Shown: positions 44,801-56,179 of the stretch, piece by piece
How the letters are laid out: each line of letters begins with the position of its first letter
Numbering within the stretch: the stretch's first letter is position 1
NCBI GenBank assembly: GCA_029964075.1
Contig: CM057144.1
Location: forward strand, 12,175,281-12,239,280
DNA: 64,000 nt
Source of the DNA: Patiria pectinifera
Lineage: Eukaryota; Echinodermata; Asteroidea; Valvatida; Asterinidae
Reading direction: 5' to 3'
Made by a program: the position numbers and the translations under genes
The notes under the pieces: model-generated
What the model saw: the letters and a program-made list of their open reading frames with translations, nothing else
Told to the model about the DNA's origin: nothing
Databases searched by the model: none

Positions 44801-47800
44801 ACGTCGCAGACGAGGCTTTCAGACATGAAGAGCAGGAATCCAGCGACGAGGAATCTCTGCCGGATTCAAGAATTGTGAAGGTTTGAATTCCACAAATTAA
44901 ACTTCATACAGTCGAGTCTCATTAACACAAACTCGTTTGGACTTAGCCAAATTGTTTGTTATATCAGAATTTTGTATTAAAAGGAACATCAGTCCCATTC
45001 ATTGTGCACATAAATGCACAGTCGGGACCAAGGCTTTATGTTTGTTATAACCAGAATTTTGTATTAACAGAGTTTGTACTAACGAGATTCGACTGTACAT
45101 TTTTGTAGCCCCCGAGTACCATTGTACTATGCAGTGTTTCCTCTGCCCATTCAAACGCTACTTTCAGTGACCACCTCGCTCAATTTTTGCCAATATCACC
45201 ACCTCGCTGTGAAGATTTGCAGTAAAGGAAATACTAATTGAAATATTTACATTTTGTGTAATTTATGAGCGTTTTCATTGACCTCTATGTATTAAATACT
45301 CACAATTTGGATGTGTAGATGGAATCATCGCGCGTTTTTGTGAGCGCTGCATCCTTTTAAGTTTTCAGACTGCGTAATTTTTTGTTTCAGTCATCAATTT
45401 GAATTTTTACCAGCTCACTCAGTTCATTAAGCAGGGGAAACACTGGCACTACAGTTGACTCTTGTTAGTACAAACTCTGTTAATACAAAATTCTGGTTAT
45501 AACAAACATAAAGCCTTGGTCCCGACTGTGCATTTATGTGCACAATGAATGGGACTGATGTTCCTCTTAATACAAAATTCTGATATAACAAACAATTTGG
45601 CTAGGTCCGAACGAGTTTGTTATAACGAGACTCGACTGTATATGTATAACTTAGCAGCACTATATGTCTAACTTAACGGCTACCATTTTCCAAAACCTTA
45701 GCGTTGCCCCTGCCTTTGGGTTCATCTTTTGCTGAATAATCTTTAAATTTTAATGTTCAAGCCGAAGGGATATTCTCCAGCTAAAATCTCCTCAAGACAA
45801 CGCCAAAGACTAGAGCTGGGTTTGGGCCACATCTGTATTGTCCAATTTACTTATTAATAATACAAAACTCAGCAGAAGGATTTCAAGGTTTTTGTTGTTG
45901 CTTGTTTGTAATATTCTGCACAGATGAAAGCTGCGAGCAGTAACAAGGGCCCCTATGACTTTGATCAGCTGAGACTGGCTCAGGACCTGGGCCGAGAGCA
46001 TGCCGGGGCAGTGTGGACCATGAAATTCTCGCCTTGTGGTCGCTTACTGGTAAGAATAACACAGTTGGCCGACTGCATACTGATTCATACTTCAAGTAAA
46101 TGTTGTAGTACGGGTACACTGTTTTCTATGTGTGTCTCTGCTGTTGTTTCTTCTTGTGCAAAGTCGTTAATACACCAACAACTAACAGTAACTGGACTGT
46201 GCAGTTCAGTGGTTTAAATTTAATGATGACATAAGGTTTCTTTTCATCTTGGTTGCCTAGGCAACGGCTGGTCAGGACAGGATCTTACGTGTCTGGGTTC
46301 TCCAGGATCACTATAAGTACTTTGATGACATGAGGCAGCGCTACAGCAACGAGGCCAGGGAGCAAGCACAAGAGGGCAGCAACTCAGAAAAGGTACGTCG
46401 ACGGTTAAAAAAATACGAGACTTATGAAGATAATAATTTCTCTGTATAGAGTGGACAGTGATTTTCACAATCTCTTTTTCATCTCAGGATTCGTCTTCGG
46501 ACCCGGAGAGGGAGCGGTCGGGATCAGAGGATGCCGCCGAAGAGCCACAAGACACCAAGAAGGAGGCGGAAGCCCCTCCCCCAGGGGGCGACGGTCAGCC
46601 GGACACACCCATCAGAGAGAGTGCCCTCGACGACGAGATGGCCGTCTTTGCCAGGTCGCCGTTCTTTGAGTACTCCGGTCACACGGCAGATGTGCTGGAT
46701 GTCTCATGGTCCAAGGTAAAAACTCATCTCTCTTAGATCACATTTCTGTACAGAAAGAATCCCTTTTTCAAATTGATGTGCTGCAGCAAAATTAGCAGAG
46801 TACCAGTCACAGGAAATTGCATTGCATGACATTTTGGCAGGTTACCCGTTTTTGCTAGCTAAGTGCATATTTTCTGTGCGAGACATGGAGCTTCATATAT
46901 ATTAAGTTACAGACATTTGAATTCATGTACTTGTTTGTGGAGCATAATAAAATCAAACGGAATGGATGTTGAATAATGTACTCTAAATGCAACACACAAG
47001 TACAACATACGTGAACAACGTAAGTACGATTTCTGTGAGTATAGCAGTTAAAAACGTTATGGCAAAAACCACCTGCAGCGCCTACAGGCACACGTCTGCG
47101 TTTGCGTAAGTTTGCGCGGAGCAAAATGAAACGCTCATTTTCTAATTACGAGTTTCCGTTTTTAGGCATATCGGCTTCGATAACGCACTGGTATACAACA
47201 CAAACGCAGTACTAAAGCCGCACCAAATTTTGAGTTTTCCATAGGTTTGCGAACAAACATAGATGCACCCAGCAGGCTTCACTTTGTACAGCGAGTTAGC
47301 GCTCTAGTAATTTAACATAGCTCTATGGTGGCAGGCATATCCATGAAATATCCCCTGGTTTCCAATAAGAACAGAAATTACTCCCATTTGCACACTCCAA
47401 GCAATTTGACTTTTTTTGAGACCCTCCTTATAACCTTGGAGGCGATTCGTCTTTTGCAATTTCAGAACTACTTCATTCTGTCATCCTCCATGGATAAGAC
47501 GGTGCGGCTGTGGCACATCTCACGTAGCGAGTGCCTCTGCTGCTTCCAGCATATTGACTTTGTAACCGCCATTGCTTTCCACCCAAGGGTGAGTAGCACA
47601 TTTGTTTCAAAGATCCTTCAGGGCCCAAGAACCATACTCACTGTGGATTCTGCTTGTGAATAGAAGATGAAACTTTTTAACCAATCGAAAGTCGGTGTGT
47701 GGGACACAGTGCGTGCTTATCTGCTCCGTTCACAAGTACCCCCTCACTGGCAAAGAAAGTACAGTTGGGGGTGACTGGCCAACGCCAATTTGCCCGACAA

Positions 47801-50800
47801 CAATTCATTTGCCGCGAAGCGCGGCCGTACGTACCACTGCGTGTACAGAGTACAAATCCCCTGGTGTACGTGCGTCACACACATTGGAACGGTGCGCGTC
47901 AACCAGCGAAATGTCCCGCCCATGGAACGTCGTTGATAGGTAAAAGGGCGCCCTCTTTTGTCGGCGCACAGAGCCCATACTAGTTTCATAACATCTCACA
48001 AGAGAGTTTTGCATCGTCAAGCTCATTTTTCACAAATTAAGACATCTCTCATTTCTGTCTCTGTTAGGATGATCGTTATTTCCTGAGTGGTTCGCTGGAC
48101 GGCAAGCTTCGACTGTGGAACATTCCGGACAAGAAGGTTGCCCTGTGGAACGAGGTGGACGGACCCACCAAACTGATCACGGCGGCCAACTTTATTCAGA
48201 ACGGTCGGTTCTCCGTCGTCGGCACCTACGACGGGAGATGCATCTTCTACGATACCGAGGTAGAGAAATGCACCCAAGGAGTTGTGCAAGGAGTTCACAT
48301 GAATACCATGATCCGAGAGTTTCCTGGACAATTATTTAATCCTTTTGGCGCTATGCAGTATGGTCCAAGTTGGGATATGAGGCCTGAAGGTATACAGTAA
48401 ACTCTGGCTAAACCGACATCGTACAACTCGTCAAATCGCTCAAGTCGGCCGTCTGACTAAAGCCCTGATTGTCCGTAATGCATTTCCATTGAATTTTTTA
48501 TTTCTAAGTCGGCTTTTACAAGTCGCCATTTCGCTCAAGTCGTCGTGTTACTCTCGGTCCCCTTTCCATAAAAAGCATTAAAAATCCTTTGTGTAAGGCG
48601 GCATTCAACAAATCACGCATTGGCATCGACTTCCTGTACTGCGGTTGGCAAAGTGTCGAGTGAAAAAAGTGGTTTCGCACAGCTCGTGATCGCTGCATAC
48701 ATCGGTGACGAAAAAGGGTGTCCTACTGCATACCACTACTCGGCACTATAGGATCTTTGCTGCATACATATGCATCGTGAGCATATCAATACCAGTACCC
48801 CCTCTAGCATGTCTAGGCTGTACGCATGCGCTCTGTCCATTTTGGGGGTCGTCTTATTGAATGACTAATGCTGCAGTCAATGTGTGCGTGGTATATACCA
48901 GACCGGTACGCACGCATTTAATTTGTTACTGTGCACGTACACATGTATCGTGGTCTCAACTATCAATACCCCAAACGTGATGATACAATTCGAGGATTAA
49001 TTTGCTGGATTCAACTCAAGCATTAAGGAGATAATCCAGGGTAAATCGAAGCCAATTAGTGCAATGAATCATGTGTGCAAAAGACCATTCATGTAAGTCG
49101 GCAAAATGACGACTTACAGCATATATCGGCATTCGCGTAAGTCGTCACAAATTCTCGGGTCCCGAGAGTGCCGGTTTAGCCGGAGTTTACTGTATATATT
49201 TATGAATGACGTTACTTATATTTTTTTATGTTTCCAGCACTTGAAATATTACAGCCAGATTCACGTGCGATCTACCAGAGGGCGTAATGCCGTAGGAAGG
49301 AAGATCACAGCCATTGAGCCCCTACCTGGTCAAGATAAGGTAAACCTTTTACTCCTGGTGTAAAAACAAGTAAAACAAGTATTTCCTCCTCACCCCTCCC
49401 CTTGCCCCCCTCCAGGGTCCCTCTCGACTTTCCCCCAAGTTCCACTTCTACTACTTGGTGCTGTAGCCCTCGGACACTGTTTTGATCCAACCACTTAGAA
49501 AAGGTATCATACCATTTCTCCAACCTCCATCTTGCAATATCAGAGGTGTTGCTTTATTGTTTGACATCATAGCATAATGCAAGTTATGAGATTATAATAA
49601 TAACATCTTTATTCGTACATATTCATGGCACAAGATACAAAACAGAGATAAGTAAATAAACACGTACAAAAAACATTAGGTCAATTGACACAGATGTGAT
49701 TAATTATTTCGGAGACATCGGTGTCATTAAAATTTTCACATTGAACAACGCCGTCTCTAACATTAATAATGCCCCTAAGAAGGAAACATGTGATTTCACA
49801 CTTAGCGGTACACAATCAAACCATGTATTTCGGGAATCCTTCAAACAATAAAAAAGTCACACAAAAAACGAACAAGGATAGCATAATGCCTCATTGGCTA
49901 CAGACTTCAACAAAAAGTTCCAGATTTAAAATTGCATTGCTAAAATTACGGAAAGAATGTTGCAACCTGACGTTACTTCAGCCTACAAAGTCTACAAAGT
50001 ACAAAGTCTATGGAGAGTCAAGAAAATTTTCCTAACAGTATTTCCTAACAAAATTGGAAATATTTCTCAGTCACAGATTCATGTCTTATCATTTTTGCAA
50101 TTACTGACCTTCATTGAGATGATATATGAAGAAAAAAAGCAGCGTCAGGTTGCAACATTCTTTCCAAAATTACAAAACCTACCCTGGAGACTGATATCCA
50201 GAGGAAAACTGTTATGTATTTTCAATTGTTTTTGTGTGTGTGAAGATTTTGGTGACTTCCAACGACTCCCGGCTCAGACTGTATGACCTGCGTGACCTCT
50301 CGCTGACCTGCAAGTACAAAGGTTGCACCAACATCAGCAGTCAGATCAGAGCCTCCTTCAGGTAAGCTTCTTGTGGTCTTCTTCTTCTTCTTCGAGATAT
50401 AGTGCAGGCTTCATGAATGAAGACAACGCACTGTAGGTTGGATGAGCACGCAGTCATAATATGTACGCAGGGAGCGTCATTGCCTAGCAGTTAAGAGCAC
50501 CGGACTCATGCTCTAGTGTTTCAGAGGCAGCAGTGGCGTGGGTTCGAGCCCAGGCGCGGACACTTGTGCCCTTAAGCAAGGCACTTAATCATCATTGCTT
50601 CATCCTTCTGGTGGGATGTGAAGCCGTAGGTCCCGTGTGTTGTGTAATGTAATGCAGGTAAAAGAACCCAGTGACATTTATCGCTAAGAGAAGGGGTTTG
50701 CCCCGGTGTTTCTGGCCTCCAGTATAAACTCCCACGTGGAGTATTTAGGAGAAGAACCAACCAAGAACAAACACAAATCTTGTGCATGATATACAGTGAA

Positions 50801-52070
50801 ATGCGGTTAAAAAGTTGGATGTCTACATGCTAGATGGTGGCTTCCCTCTATGCCACCCTGAAGGCATTGAGTGTTGCAAAGTCACTAGGATCCTTCTTTA
50901 GGGAGTTCCATTCCTTGCTGGTACGAGGGAAGAAGGAGGAACTTGAAAACTGTAGAAGGAAGTGCAAAAACGAGAGCCATGACCCTTGGTATTGGATGAA
51001 GCTTCAATGAGATGTTGTTTCCATCTTATGTCTACCAGATCATAGCGGATTCTGTAGAGCACGGCTGGGCGGCTTTGGCAGTGTCTGGTCTGTAGAGAAG
51101 GCCATTGTAACTCGTGTGTCTCTAACAGTTTAACCTTTTGTGAATGTTGACTATCATGTGAAGTTGAAAGGCAGTCGCTTGTTTCTCAGGTTTCAATCAG
51201 TTGTGGGAGTTTTAAAAGGTCTCCACCCAAAATTTACCTTTTGGTGTGAAACTTCTGTACATGTAATAATGAAAAATTAAAATGACTTGCTTTGCAGCCA
51301 TAACTATCGGTACATCGTCTGTGGATCAGAAGATCATTGCATCTACATCTGGAAGACCAACTACGACTTTGCTAAGTTCACTTCGGTGCGCAAAGACCGC
51401 AACGACTTCTGGGAAGCAATCAAAGGTAAAAGCCAATGGTCCAAGACTTCACGTTGCGAAATCATCTTGGTTTCAGCAGGCTTTTTCCCCAATTAGTAAA
51501 ATTTCCAAAGACAAGCTGTCAATATTCCAAGATGTGGTGGACGTGTTTTTAATGGAGCAACTCAGAACTCAGAAAATTAAAAGGGAAGATTTCTTAACTC
51601 TGAACTCTTTTGAGGTAAGGCCTAAAACCCATGTTGATACCAAGCAGTATACCAAATATAAATTTTAAAAATGAAACGGAAAAGTGGATAAAATATCACT
51701 TTATTTGGTGCCAATTCTCTCTCTTAGCAAGCCTAGACATATTGAATCATGAATATTATTCGTACTTTCCATATCAGCTCACAACGTCGTCGTCACCACG
51801 GCGGTTTTCTCACCCCAGCCCTCGCTAGTCGTCAAGCCGACAGATGCAGACAAGCCCCCCTCCTCCTCGGACGCTGCTGCCCTGCCCGTCTCGTCAGACT
51901 CCAAGGAGAGCCCTACCACCAGGGCCAAGCGCGAGATCATCCAGGGCAAGGTGGAGACCAAGGCGGAGAAGAAGAGCTCGCTGAAGCGTGTCCTGGATCA
52001 AGGCGAGCTGCTGGTGTCGGGCGACTTCAACGGTGCCATAAAAGTCTTCATCAGAAGACCCAAACTTTAA
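38857..52070 (+). CDS. WDR44: WD repeat-containing protein 44 (rabphilin-11, Rab11 effector)
   Basis: Cytosolic/endosomal Rab11-binding protein working in recycling-endosome and tubular-carrier export. Seventeen exons: 38857-38939, 39478-39646, 39795-40310, 40841-41026, 41133-41351, 42098-42234, 43639-43725, 44766-44880, 45924-46049, 46261-46392, 46488-46715, 47466-47588, 48068-48259, 49238-49339, 50246-50361, 51298-51425, 51778-52070; 983 residues. The N-terminus MTSESDSDEFYDAEDAE matches the family start. This ATG was preferred over in-frame 38812, which gives no family match. Next come a charged helix (~36-140), Pro-rich PPVAPPRKKKK and PPPPKPPR segments, the SLDLASATS motif, VRNLDTGDTVPL and a WD40 propeller from ~517 to the end. 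Propeller signatures include AGAVWTMKFS, KNYFILSSSMDKTVRLWHIS, GSLDGKLRLWNIPDKK and VCGSEDHCIYIWK. Residues 591-645 (exon 11) and ~905-955 (exon 17) are low-complexity insertions. Human WDR44 is ~913 residues. Identity is certain; only exact splice sites could shift. Confidence 0.96.
39100..39312. mobile_element. TTGCAACC-ended MITE, WDR44 intron 1
   Basis: ATTGCAACCTGAAGTGACGC to TGGTGTCCGGTTGCAAC, with the inner ACTCTCCATAGACTTTGTAC. Relatives lie at 49955-50160 and 56770-56958. Confidence 0.75.
39478..40310 (+). CDS. WDR44: WDR44 exons 2-3: Glu/Arg/Lys/Gln-rich helix and basic-proline segment
   Basis: Exons 39478-39646 and 39795-40310. Residues ~36-140 are almost wholly E, R, K, Q, L and A in i/i+4 alternation (for example KERRLAEERRKQEEEALQR), with no prolines. 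This is typical of a coiled coil or a free single alpha-helix. After it the sequence turns Ser/Pro/Asp-rich and ends in a PPVAPPRKKKKPK stretch. Confidence 0.85.
41650..41775 (-). repeat. tRNA-like repeat in WDR44 intron 5
   Basis: On the minus strand GTGGCCGAGCGGCAAGACGT and GGTTCGAGTCCC resemble A and B boxes. A partial second copy (41877-41965) with the same CTCCCGAGTGAAAGTTGGAA flank shows it is a repeat family, probably a SINE, not a lone tRNA gene. Confidence 0.6.
42393..42604 (+). mobile_element. MITE family B, internally deleted copy
   Basis: TTAAAGCTATAGTCCATCAT to GATGGACTCGGGCTTTAA in WDR44 intron 6. It keeps both ends and ~210 bp of the 550-bp element. Confidence 0.8.
42913..43328 (-). 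mobile_element. MITE family C, copy 3
   Basis: Reverse orientation in WDR44 intron 6, with ends TTAACCCTAACCGCC and GGAGTTAGGGTTAA. Internal sequence matches copies 1 and 2. Confidence 0.82.
43780..43932. repeat. Foldback element in WDR44 intron 7
   Basis: GGGAATAAATGTGTATTCGG pairs with CGAACACATATTTATTCCC, with inner arms ACACTCTGTTTAAGACCGGT and its complement; ~65-bp arms. Confidence 0.85.
44262..44405 (-). repeat. Dispersed repeat, copy 2
   Basis: Reverse complement relative of 14121-14262, in WDR44 intron 7. Confidence 0.72.
44909..45095 (+). mobile_element. CAGTCGAGTCTC-ended MITE, first of an inverted pair
   Basis: Ends CAGTCGAGTCTCATTAACAC and AACGAGATTCGACTG, WDR44 intron 8. Nearly the same sequence occurs reversed at 45452-45638. 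Pogo/Tigger-like in style. Confidence 0.78.
45452..45638 (-). mobile_element. CAGTCGAGTCTC-ended MITE, second of an inverted pair
   Basis: Reverse copy of 44909-45095, 357 bp further on. The two copies could pair into a ~185-bp stem in the intron transcript. Confidence 0.78.
45924..52070 (+). CDS. WDR44: WDR44 WD40 propeller block (exons 9-17)
   Basis: Nine exons, most cut in phase 0 at blade boundaries. Repeat ends read RVWVLQ, RLWHIS, RLWNIP, CIFYDT, RLYDLR, YIWKTN and a final KVFIRR. The exon 11 insertion (Ser/Asp/Glu/Pro-rich, ~55 residues) separates blades 1 and 2. The exon 17 insertion (Ser/Pro/Lys-rich) precedes the closing strand GELLVSGDFNGAIKVF. Stop TAA at 52068-52070. Confidence 0.94.
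48395..49192. mobile_element. TA-flanked inverted-repeat element in WDR44 intron 13
   Basis: Ends CAGTAAACTCTGGCTAAACC and GGTTTAGCCGGAGTTTACTG between TA dinucleotides. It contains CAAGTCGGC/GCTCAAGTCG stretches repeated along its length. The style is like pogo/Tigger relics, but no transposase reading frame is visible. Confidence 0.75.
49580..49700 (-). mobile_element. Possible LINE 3' end
   Basis: TTATAATAATAACATCTTTA then GGCACAAGATACAAAACAGA: a short A/T microsatellite next to AATAAAGATG on the minus strand, as at many CR1/L2-like 3' ends. WDR44 intron 14. Confidence 0.4.
49955..50160. mobile_element. TTGCAACC-ended MITE, WDR44 intron 14
   Basis: Reverse relative of 39100-39312 (GTTGCAACCTGACGTTACTT to GCAGCGTCAGGTTGCAAC). 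Ends ~85 bp before exon 15. Confidence 0.72.
50466..50765 (+). mobile_element. tRNA-derived SINE, copy 2
   Basis: Same family as 32305-32635 (TTGCCTAGCAGTTAAGAGC; GGGTTCGAGCCC; same body), in WDR44 intron 15. Confidence 0.82.
50840..51065 (-). mobile_element. LINE 3' fragment in WDR44 intron 15
   Basis: Minus-strand reading LYRIRYDLVDIRWKQHLIEA, then after a frameshift SSFFPRTSKEWNSL and FATLNAFRVA. This is the SFFPRT..WN.LP signature near the end of LINE RT ORFs. Confidence 0.75.
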
Positions 52071-52267
52071 AGGTTTACTGAAAATGAAAACATTTTTATC
52101 TACAGAATGATTCTGAAGCTATCATATTGAACAAATGCTTTGAAGTACTTGGCTAAAGCCACCATTTATTATTCCCCTACCATGAATCGAATACATGGTA
52201 AGAAACAATGCCTCGCAGTATTTTTCAAATGGTGGATTTGTCACTTTGGGGGAAGTTGAAAGCAGTT

Positions 52268-52669
52268 CAGTGGAACGTCGCTAAACTGAACACCGCTGTA
52301 CCGAACATTCGGCTATATATCGAACACTGTCTTCGGCTCCCGTATCGAACATATCATATCATAAAATACCAACAGAAGAGTGACAAGTGGCTATTATTTT
52401 CCCAAGGAATAGAAGGGGAAAGCCACCTATTGCTGTAGGTAGTAAGCTAAAAAAAACTGTGTCATTACATAGTGTTATTCAGTAGTCGGCACTCGTTCAA
52501 AGTCATCTTTCAGTAACTACCAGGGCGTACAGGGTGAGGTTCTGAAGGGCGCTATTTATTGAAAAGTGAGTACCGGAGCACCGGCAGCTTAAAATCGCTA
52601 CACCGAACGATCACTATTAGGAACAATTTCTGTGGATCCCGCGATGGTCGTTATAGCGGCGTTCCACTG
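52268..52669. mobile_element. CAGTGGAACG-ended MITE, copy 2
   Basis: Ends CAGTGGAACGTCGCTAAACT and TATAGCGGCGTTCCACTG. It lies 198 bp past the WDR44 stop, probably in its 3' UTR. Confidence 0.77.
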
Positions 52670-52849
52670 TATTGAGCTTATCCACAACAGACAAAATTGA
52701 GGCTGTCATCGCAAGTATTTTGAGAACTTAAAACTGAGTTGGAATAAACACAATACAATAGCGTTTGGGGGTCAAGTGAATTTTATGGGTGAATCGGTTC
52801 AGGGAACAAAATTTAAACTGGCCATGTTCTTCTTCTTCTTCATTCATTT

Positions 52850-53140
52850 TCATGATGACTTGATGAGTTGGGCCCAACTGTCCCTGTCGAGCATAGTGTT
52901 GGAAAGAGATGGACAACTCAGACCAGTTTCTAGCTCGATGGATGTTTTCAGGGTCATGTTGGGACGACCTTTTCGTCGAGGGGCTTCAGGATTCCAGAGG
53001 AGAACTTGACAAGCTGGCTCATTATGTCGATAAACGTGACCGGCTAGCCGAAGGCGACGCTGTCTGATGCTGGTGGAGATAGGGGGAAGGGCCCCATACA
53101 GAACAGAGTTAGGGAGATGTTGTTGCCAAGAAACGTTCAT
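52850..53140 (-). mobile_element. LINE reverse-transcriptase ORF, C-terminal fragment
   Basis: Minus-strand reading includes RQRRLRLAGHVYRHNEPACQ, LLWNPEAPRRKGRP and TMLDRDSWAQ, the usual C-terminal tail of non-LTR retrotransposon endonuclease/RT proteins. 5'-truncated; lies past WDR44. Confidence 0.8.
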
Positions 53141-56100
53141 GTTAATGGCCATGTTAATTATGAATAAAGCTCTCTTTGGTATGAAAAGAAATGTATGTAA
53201 TGTAAAATGTAAAATCTATTTTAATGTATGGACCATTGCTATGAAAGCTCTTAAGCACTGGAGGGATAAATTGTTCGTTTAAGAAAAATTAATTCTTTGG
53301 AAGGTTGATTGGGCAATGTATAATTAAAAAAATTAATTAGAATATGGACTTTCTGATGAAGATAAAGCATTTAGAGATGTGCAAGTTGCGAAACCTCGCC
53401 CTGTAATTGATGTATATACATGTAAGATTTTTTAAATGCCTGTATATTCGATCAGAAAGTAACCTTGTTCAAATAAAAGCATTGTCAATTTCTATATGTG
53501 CATGCTATCTTACAACTAACCTTATCTATCAAATTCAACCGAGAGCCCGAACACTATTATTTATTTGGTCTATACTTCAAGCAACTATCAGTGCGATTTT
53601 CTTTAGGGGAACAGCGAACGTCAATGAAATGCTTTTTGTGGAGCGGTTTAACATATCAACGAAGCAACCCTTTGATAGCCTCGACACTATGTATTTACTT
53701 TGTTGCAGTACTATTCCATTGTATCGGTGACGATTTCATAACCAAACTTAGCCCAGGTTGGACGACGTCTTCATTGCATTACGACTGACTTGTGTAATTT
53801 GTACCTTTTTTGGTAGTACATGTATTACTGGCCTTTAATATTTGGCTCGACTTCATTATGAAACCCAACATGAGAATTTTTATAAGAAAACTTAGACAAA
53901 TGTTACCACTTGAACTTGTTTATTTCGAGGACTTAGTGTCCAGCAATTATTTCCCCCATCAACAAAACAAAGTAGCAAAACGTTGTACTCATTATGTAAC
54001 ACATTTTGATAATAGAACACATTCATCTATATACATGATATAATGATGATGTATAATTGTAGTTTTATTTAGATGGTTTCGTTTAACCACAAGATAAATT
54101 TGTTGAATGCCAGTATAATGATGCTCCGTTTCAGAAATTCTTCCATATTTATATTATCAGTACATGTACGCCATTAATTTCTAAAAATTGATGCGACGAT
54201 TATTCCGCTGATACCTAGGTGATGCAAAAAAAAAAAAATATTTCTTGTATGTTGTCATTTGAATTTCATGTCATTTTTTTTTTATTTAAAGGTGCTTTAA
54301 GTTTTGTTCATCAGTTCTGTAACAGATATTGCTGTTTGTTGATTTCGCATTTTAGAAAACAAAACATACAGATGTGTAAATTGTAGATAATTGGCTTCAA
54401 TCCAGAGAATGTATATACTTCCAATAATAAAGAGAAAATCAGCAATCTGCAAAAAAAGACAACACAACTTGTTTATCTGAGTTTGTTTATTCACGGAACA
54501 AATTTTGATAAGCTTTGAAATGCAGGTTCGAAGTTGTCCTGAATTTTATTTTACAGGTTTTTTTTAGTCTGGTACTTTTCCTTACACTTGGGCATTCCTA
54601 AGCAGTGGTCTACATTGCTTGATGTTAACCAAGTCCCGAGATACGAGGGTAAACTAAAAAATATTGACATAGGAACCAGCCTACTTGTAAAAAATCAGTA
54701 ATCCTGACCACCAGGAATGTGGAATCGTCGGCTAAATTAATTTGAGTAACATTATCAATCTTTCATGAAATAAAGCATACAAAAACACGCATAAATGACT
54801 AGATTACAGGCATGCAACTTTTCCTCGGATCAGCTGATTTCCTCTTTTTTTACTTCCCATGTGTGCCATTGAAAATAGAAAAACACTGTACAAAGTCTGG
54901 GGAAAATTTGAATTTCCTCTTTTTTTGTGATTTCCCAGTTGCATGCCTGAGATTACCACGTGCAATTTGTCACTTCTGATGATTAAGATTTGTCTGAAAA
55001 ATAAGTCTTTTTTTATCTTGATTAATTTGGGATCGATCACTGAGTGTGGGAAACAATACTACAAATTAAATAGTATATCAATCAAATGAAAAGCCATGAT
55101 ACTTAAAACTTTAGAATAAAAAAAGAACATTTTTTTCCAATCAAAATTTTGGACAATAGTTATCTGTCTTTAAAATGATTATTAATTATGCAATTTGGGA
55201 ATCTAAAGCGCATCATGCCGTGAATTATTTGAAATTGATAATACCGCACCCAGAGTTGGGAACTTGGGAAACAATACCATTACCGGTAATCGATTCTAAT
55301 AAAATGAAATGAAAAAACCATGATACATGTACTTACAACTCGACTTTAGAGCATGAAATGTAACATTTTTTTTTCAACAAAAAATTTGGACAATAATCAT
55401 CTGTCTTTAAATGATTAGTAATTATGTAATTTGTGAATCGAAAGAGCATCACACAGAGAATGATTTGAAATTGATTACCACATCTAAACACAAGTTTGCA
55501 CACAGTCGTGACTCGTGAATTTCTATACACCCGAGGACAAAGCTTTGTGTGTCCCTTTGTCCCTGTAATATAACACTCTCCCATAGACTAAGCATATAGC
55601 CCTACGATCGAGGACCATTTTCAACAAAAGACCCAACGCTCGAGGACTGAAAGGATATTTTGTTCTCCCTTTGTGTGTCTGTCCTCTATCGTAAAGCCAT
55701 ACGTGCACTGCTTCGCAGGCAATATCAACCATAAAGTACACAGATAAGGTTTAATTGACTTAACAGTGAATCTGCATTTCAGCATGGAGTTAAATTTGTT
55801 AACTTATAACAACCACCAACTAAACCAAGTCGAGTGTAGTTAACATAGTCAAACTACAGTTAACCATAGTTAAAACGATGGTTACAACCATCACATAATC
55901 TGAGGTTTTTAAACTGAATTCCGTACAAGTTCACTTCACTGTACACAGTCTATCGTAATGATCTTTCTATATCACACAAATGTACAATTCTGAAGGATTT
56001 TCTGGGCACAATAAACATTACATCCCATCTCACTTGCAGGTCAAATTCCACCCCTCTGACCAGCATGTTACATTCCAGATGTTGTGTGGTCCCGTAGGTG

Positions 56101-56179
56101 ACGTTTGTACCTTCTGGCTGTTCCATTCAATCGCAGGGGTGGTCTTGAGGATGATGGCGCTGATAATGTCAAGCCTTTG
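53141..56179. other. Spacer between WDR44 and COPS9
   Basis: A/T-rich, with short uninformative ORFs (for example 107 codons at 53407) and one MITE. Two similar blocks with CAATCATCTGTCTTTAAA lie near 55140-55200 and 55380-55450. No gene supported. Confidence 0.5.
54808..54948 (-). mobile_element. AGGCATGCAACT-ended MITE, copy 2
   Basis: Reverse copy of the element at 36251-36394, ends AGGCATGCAACTTTTCCTCG and CCCAGTTGCATGCCT. Confidence 0.8.

Noticed and set aside
49957..50286. 109-codon plus-strand ORF
   Set aside because: Lies across a MITE and the start of WDR44 exon 15 in the wrong frame.
53407..53788. Overlapping 107- and 96-codon ORFs
   Set aside because: A/T-rich sequence, no motif, no splice context; nothing supports coding.
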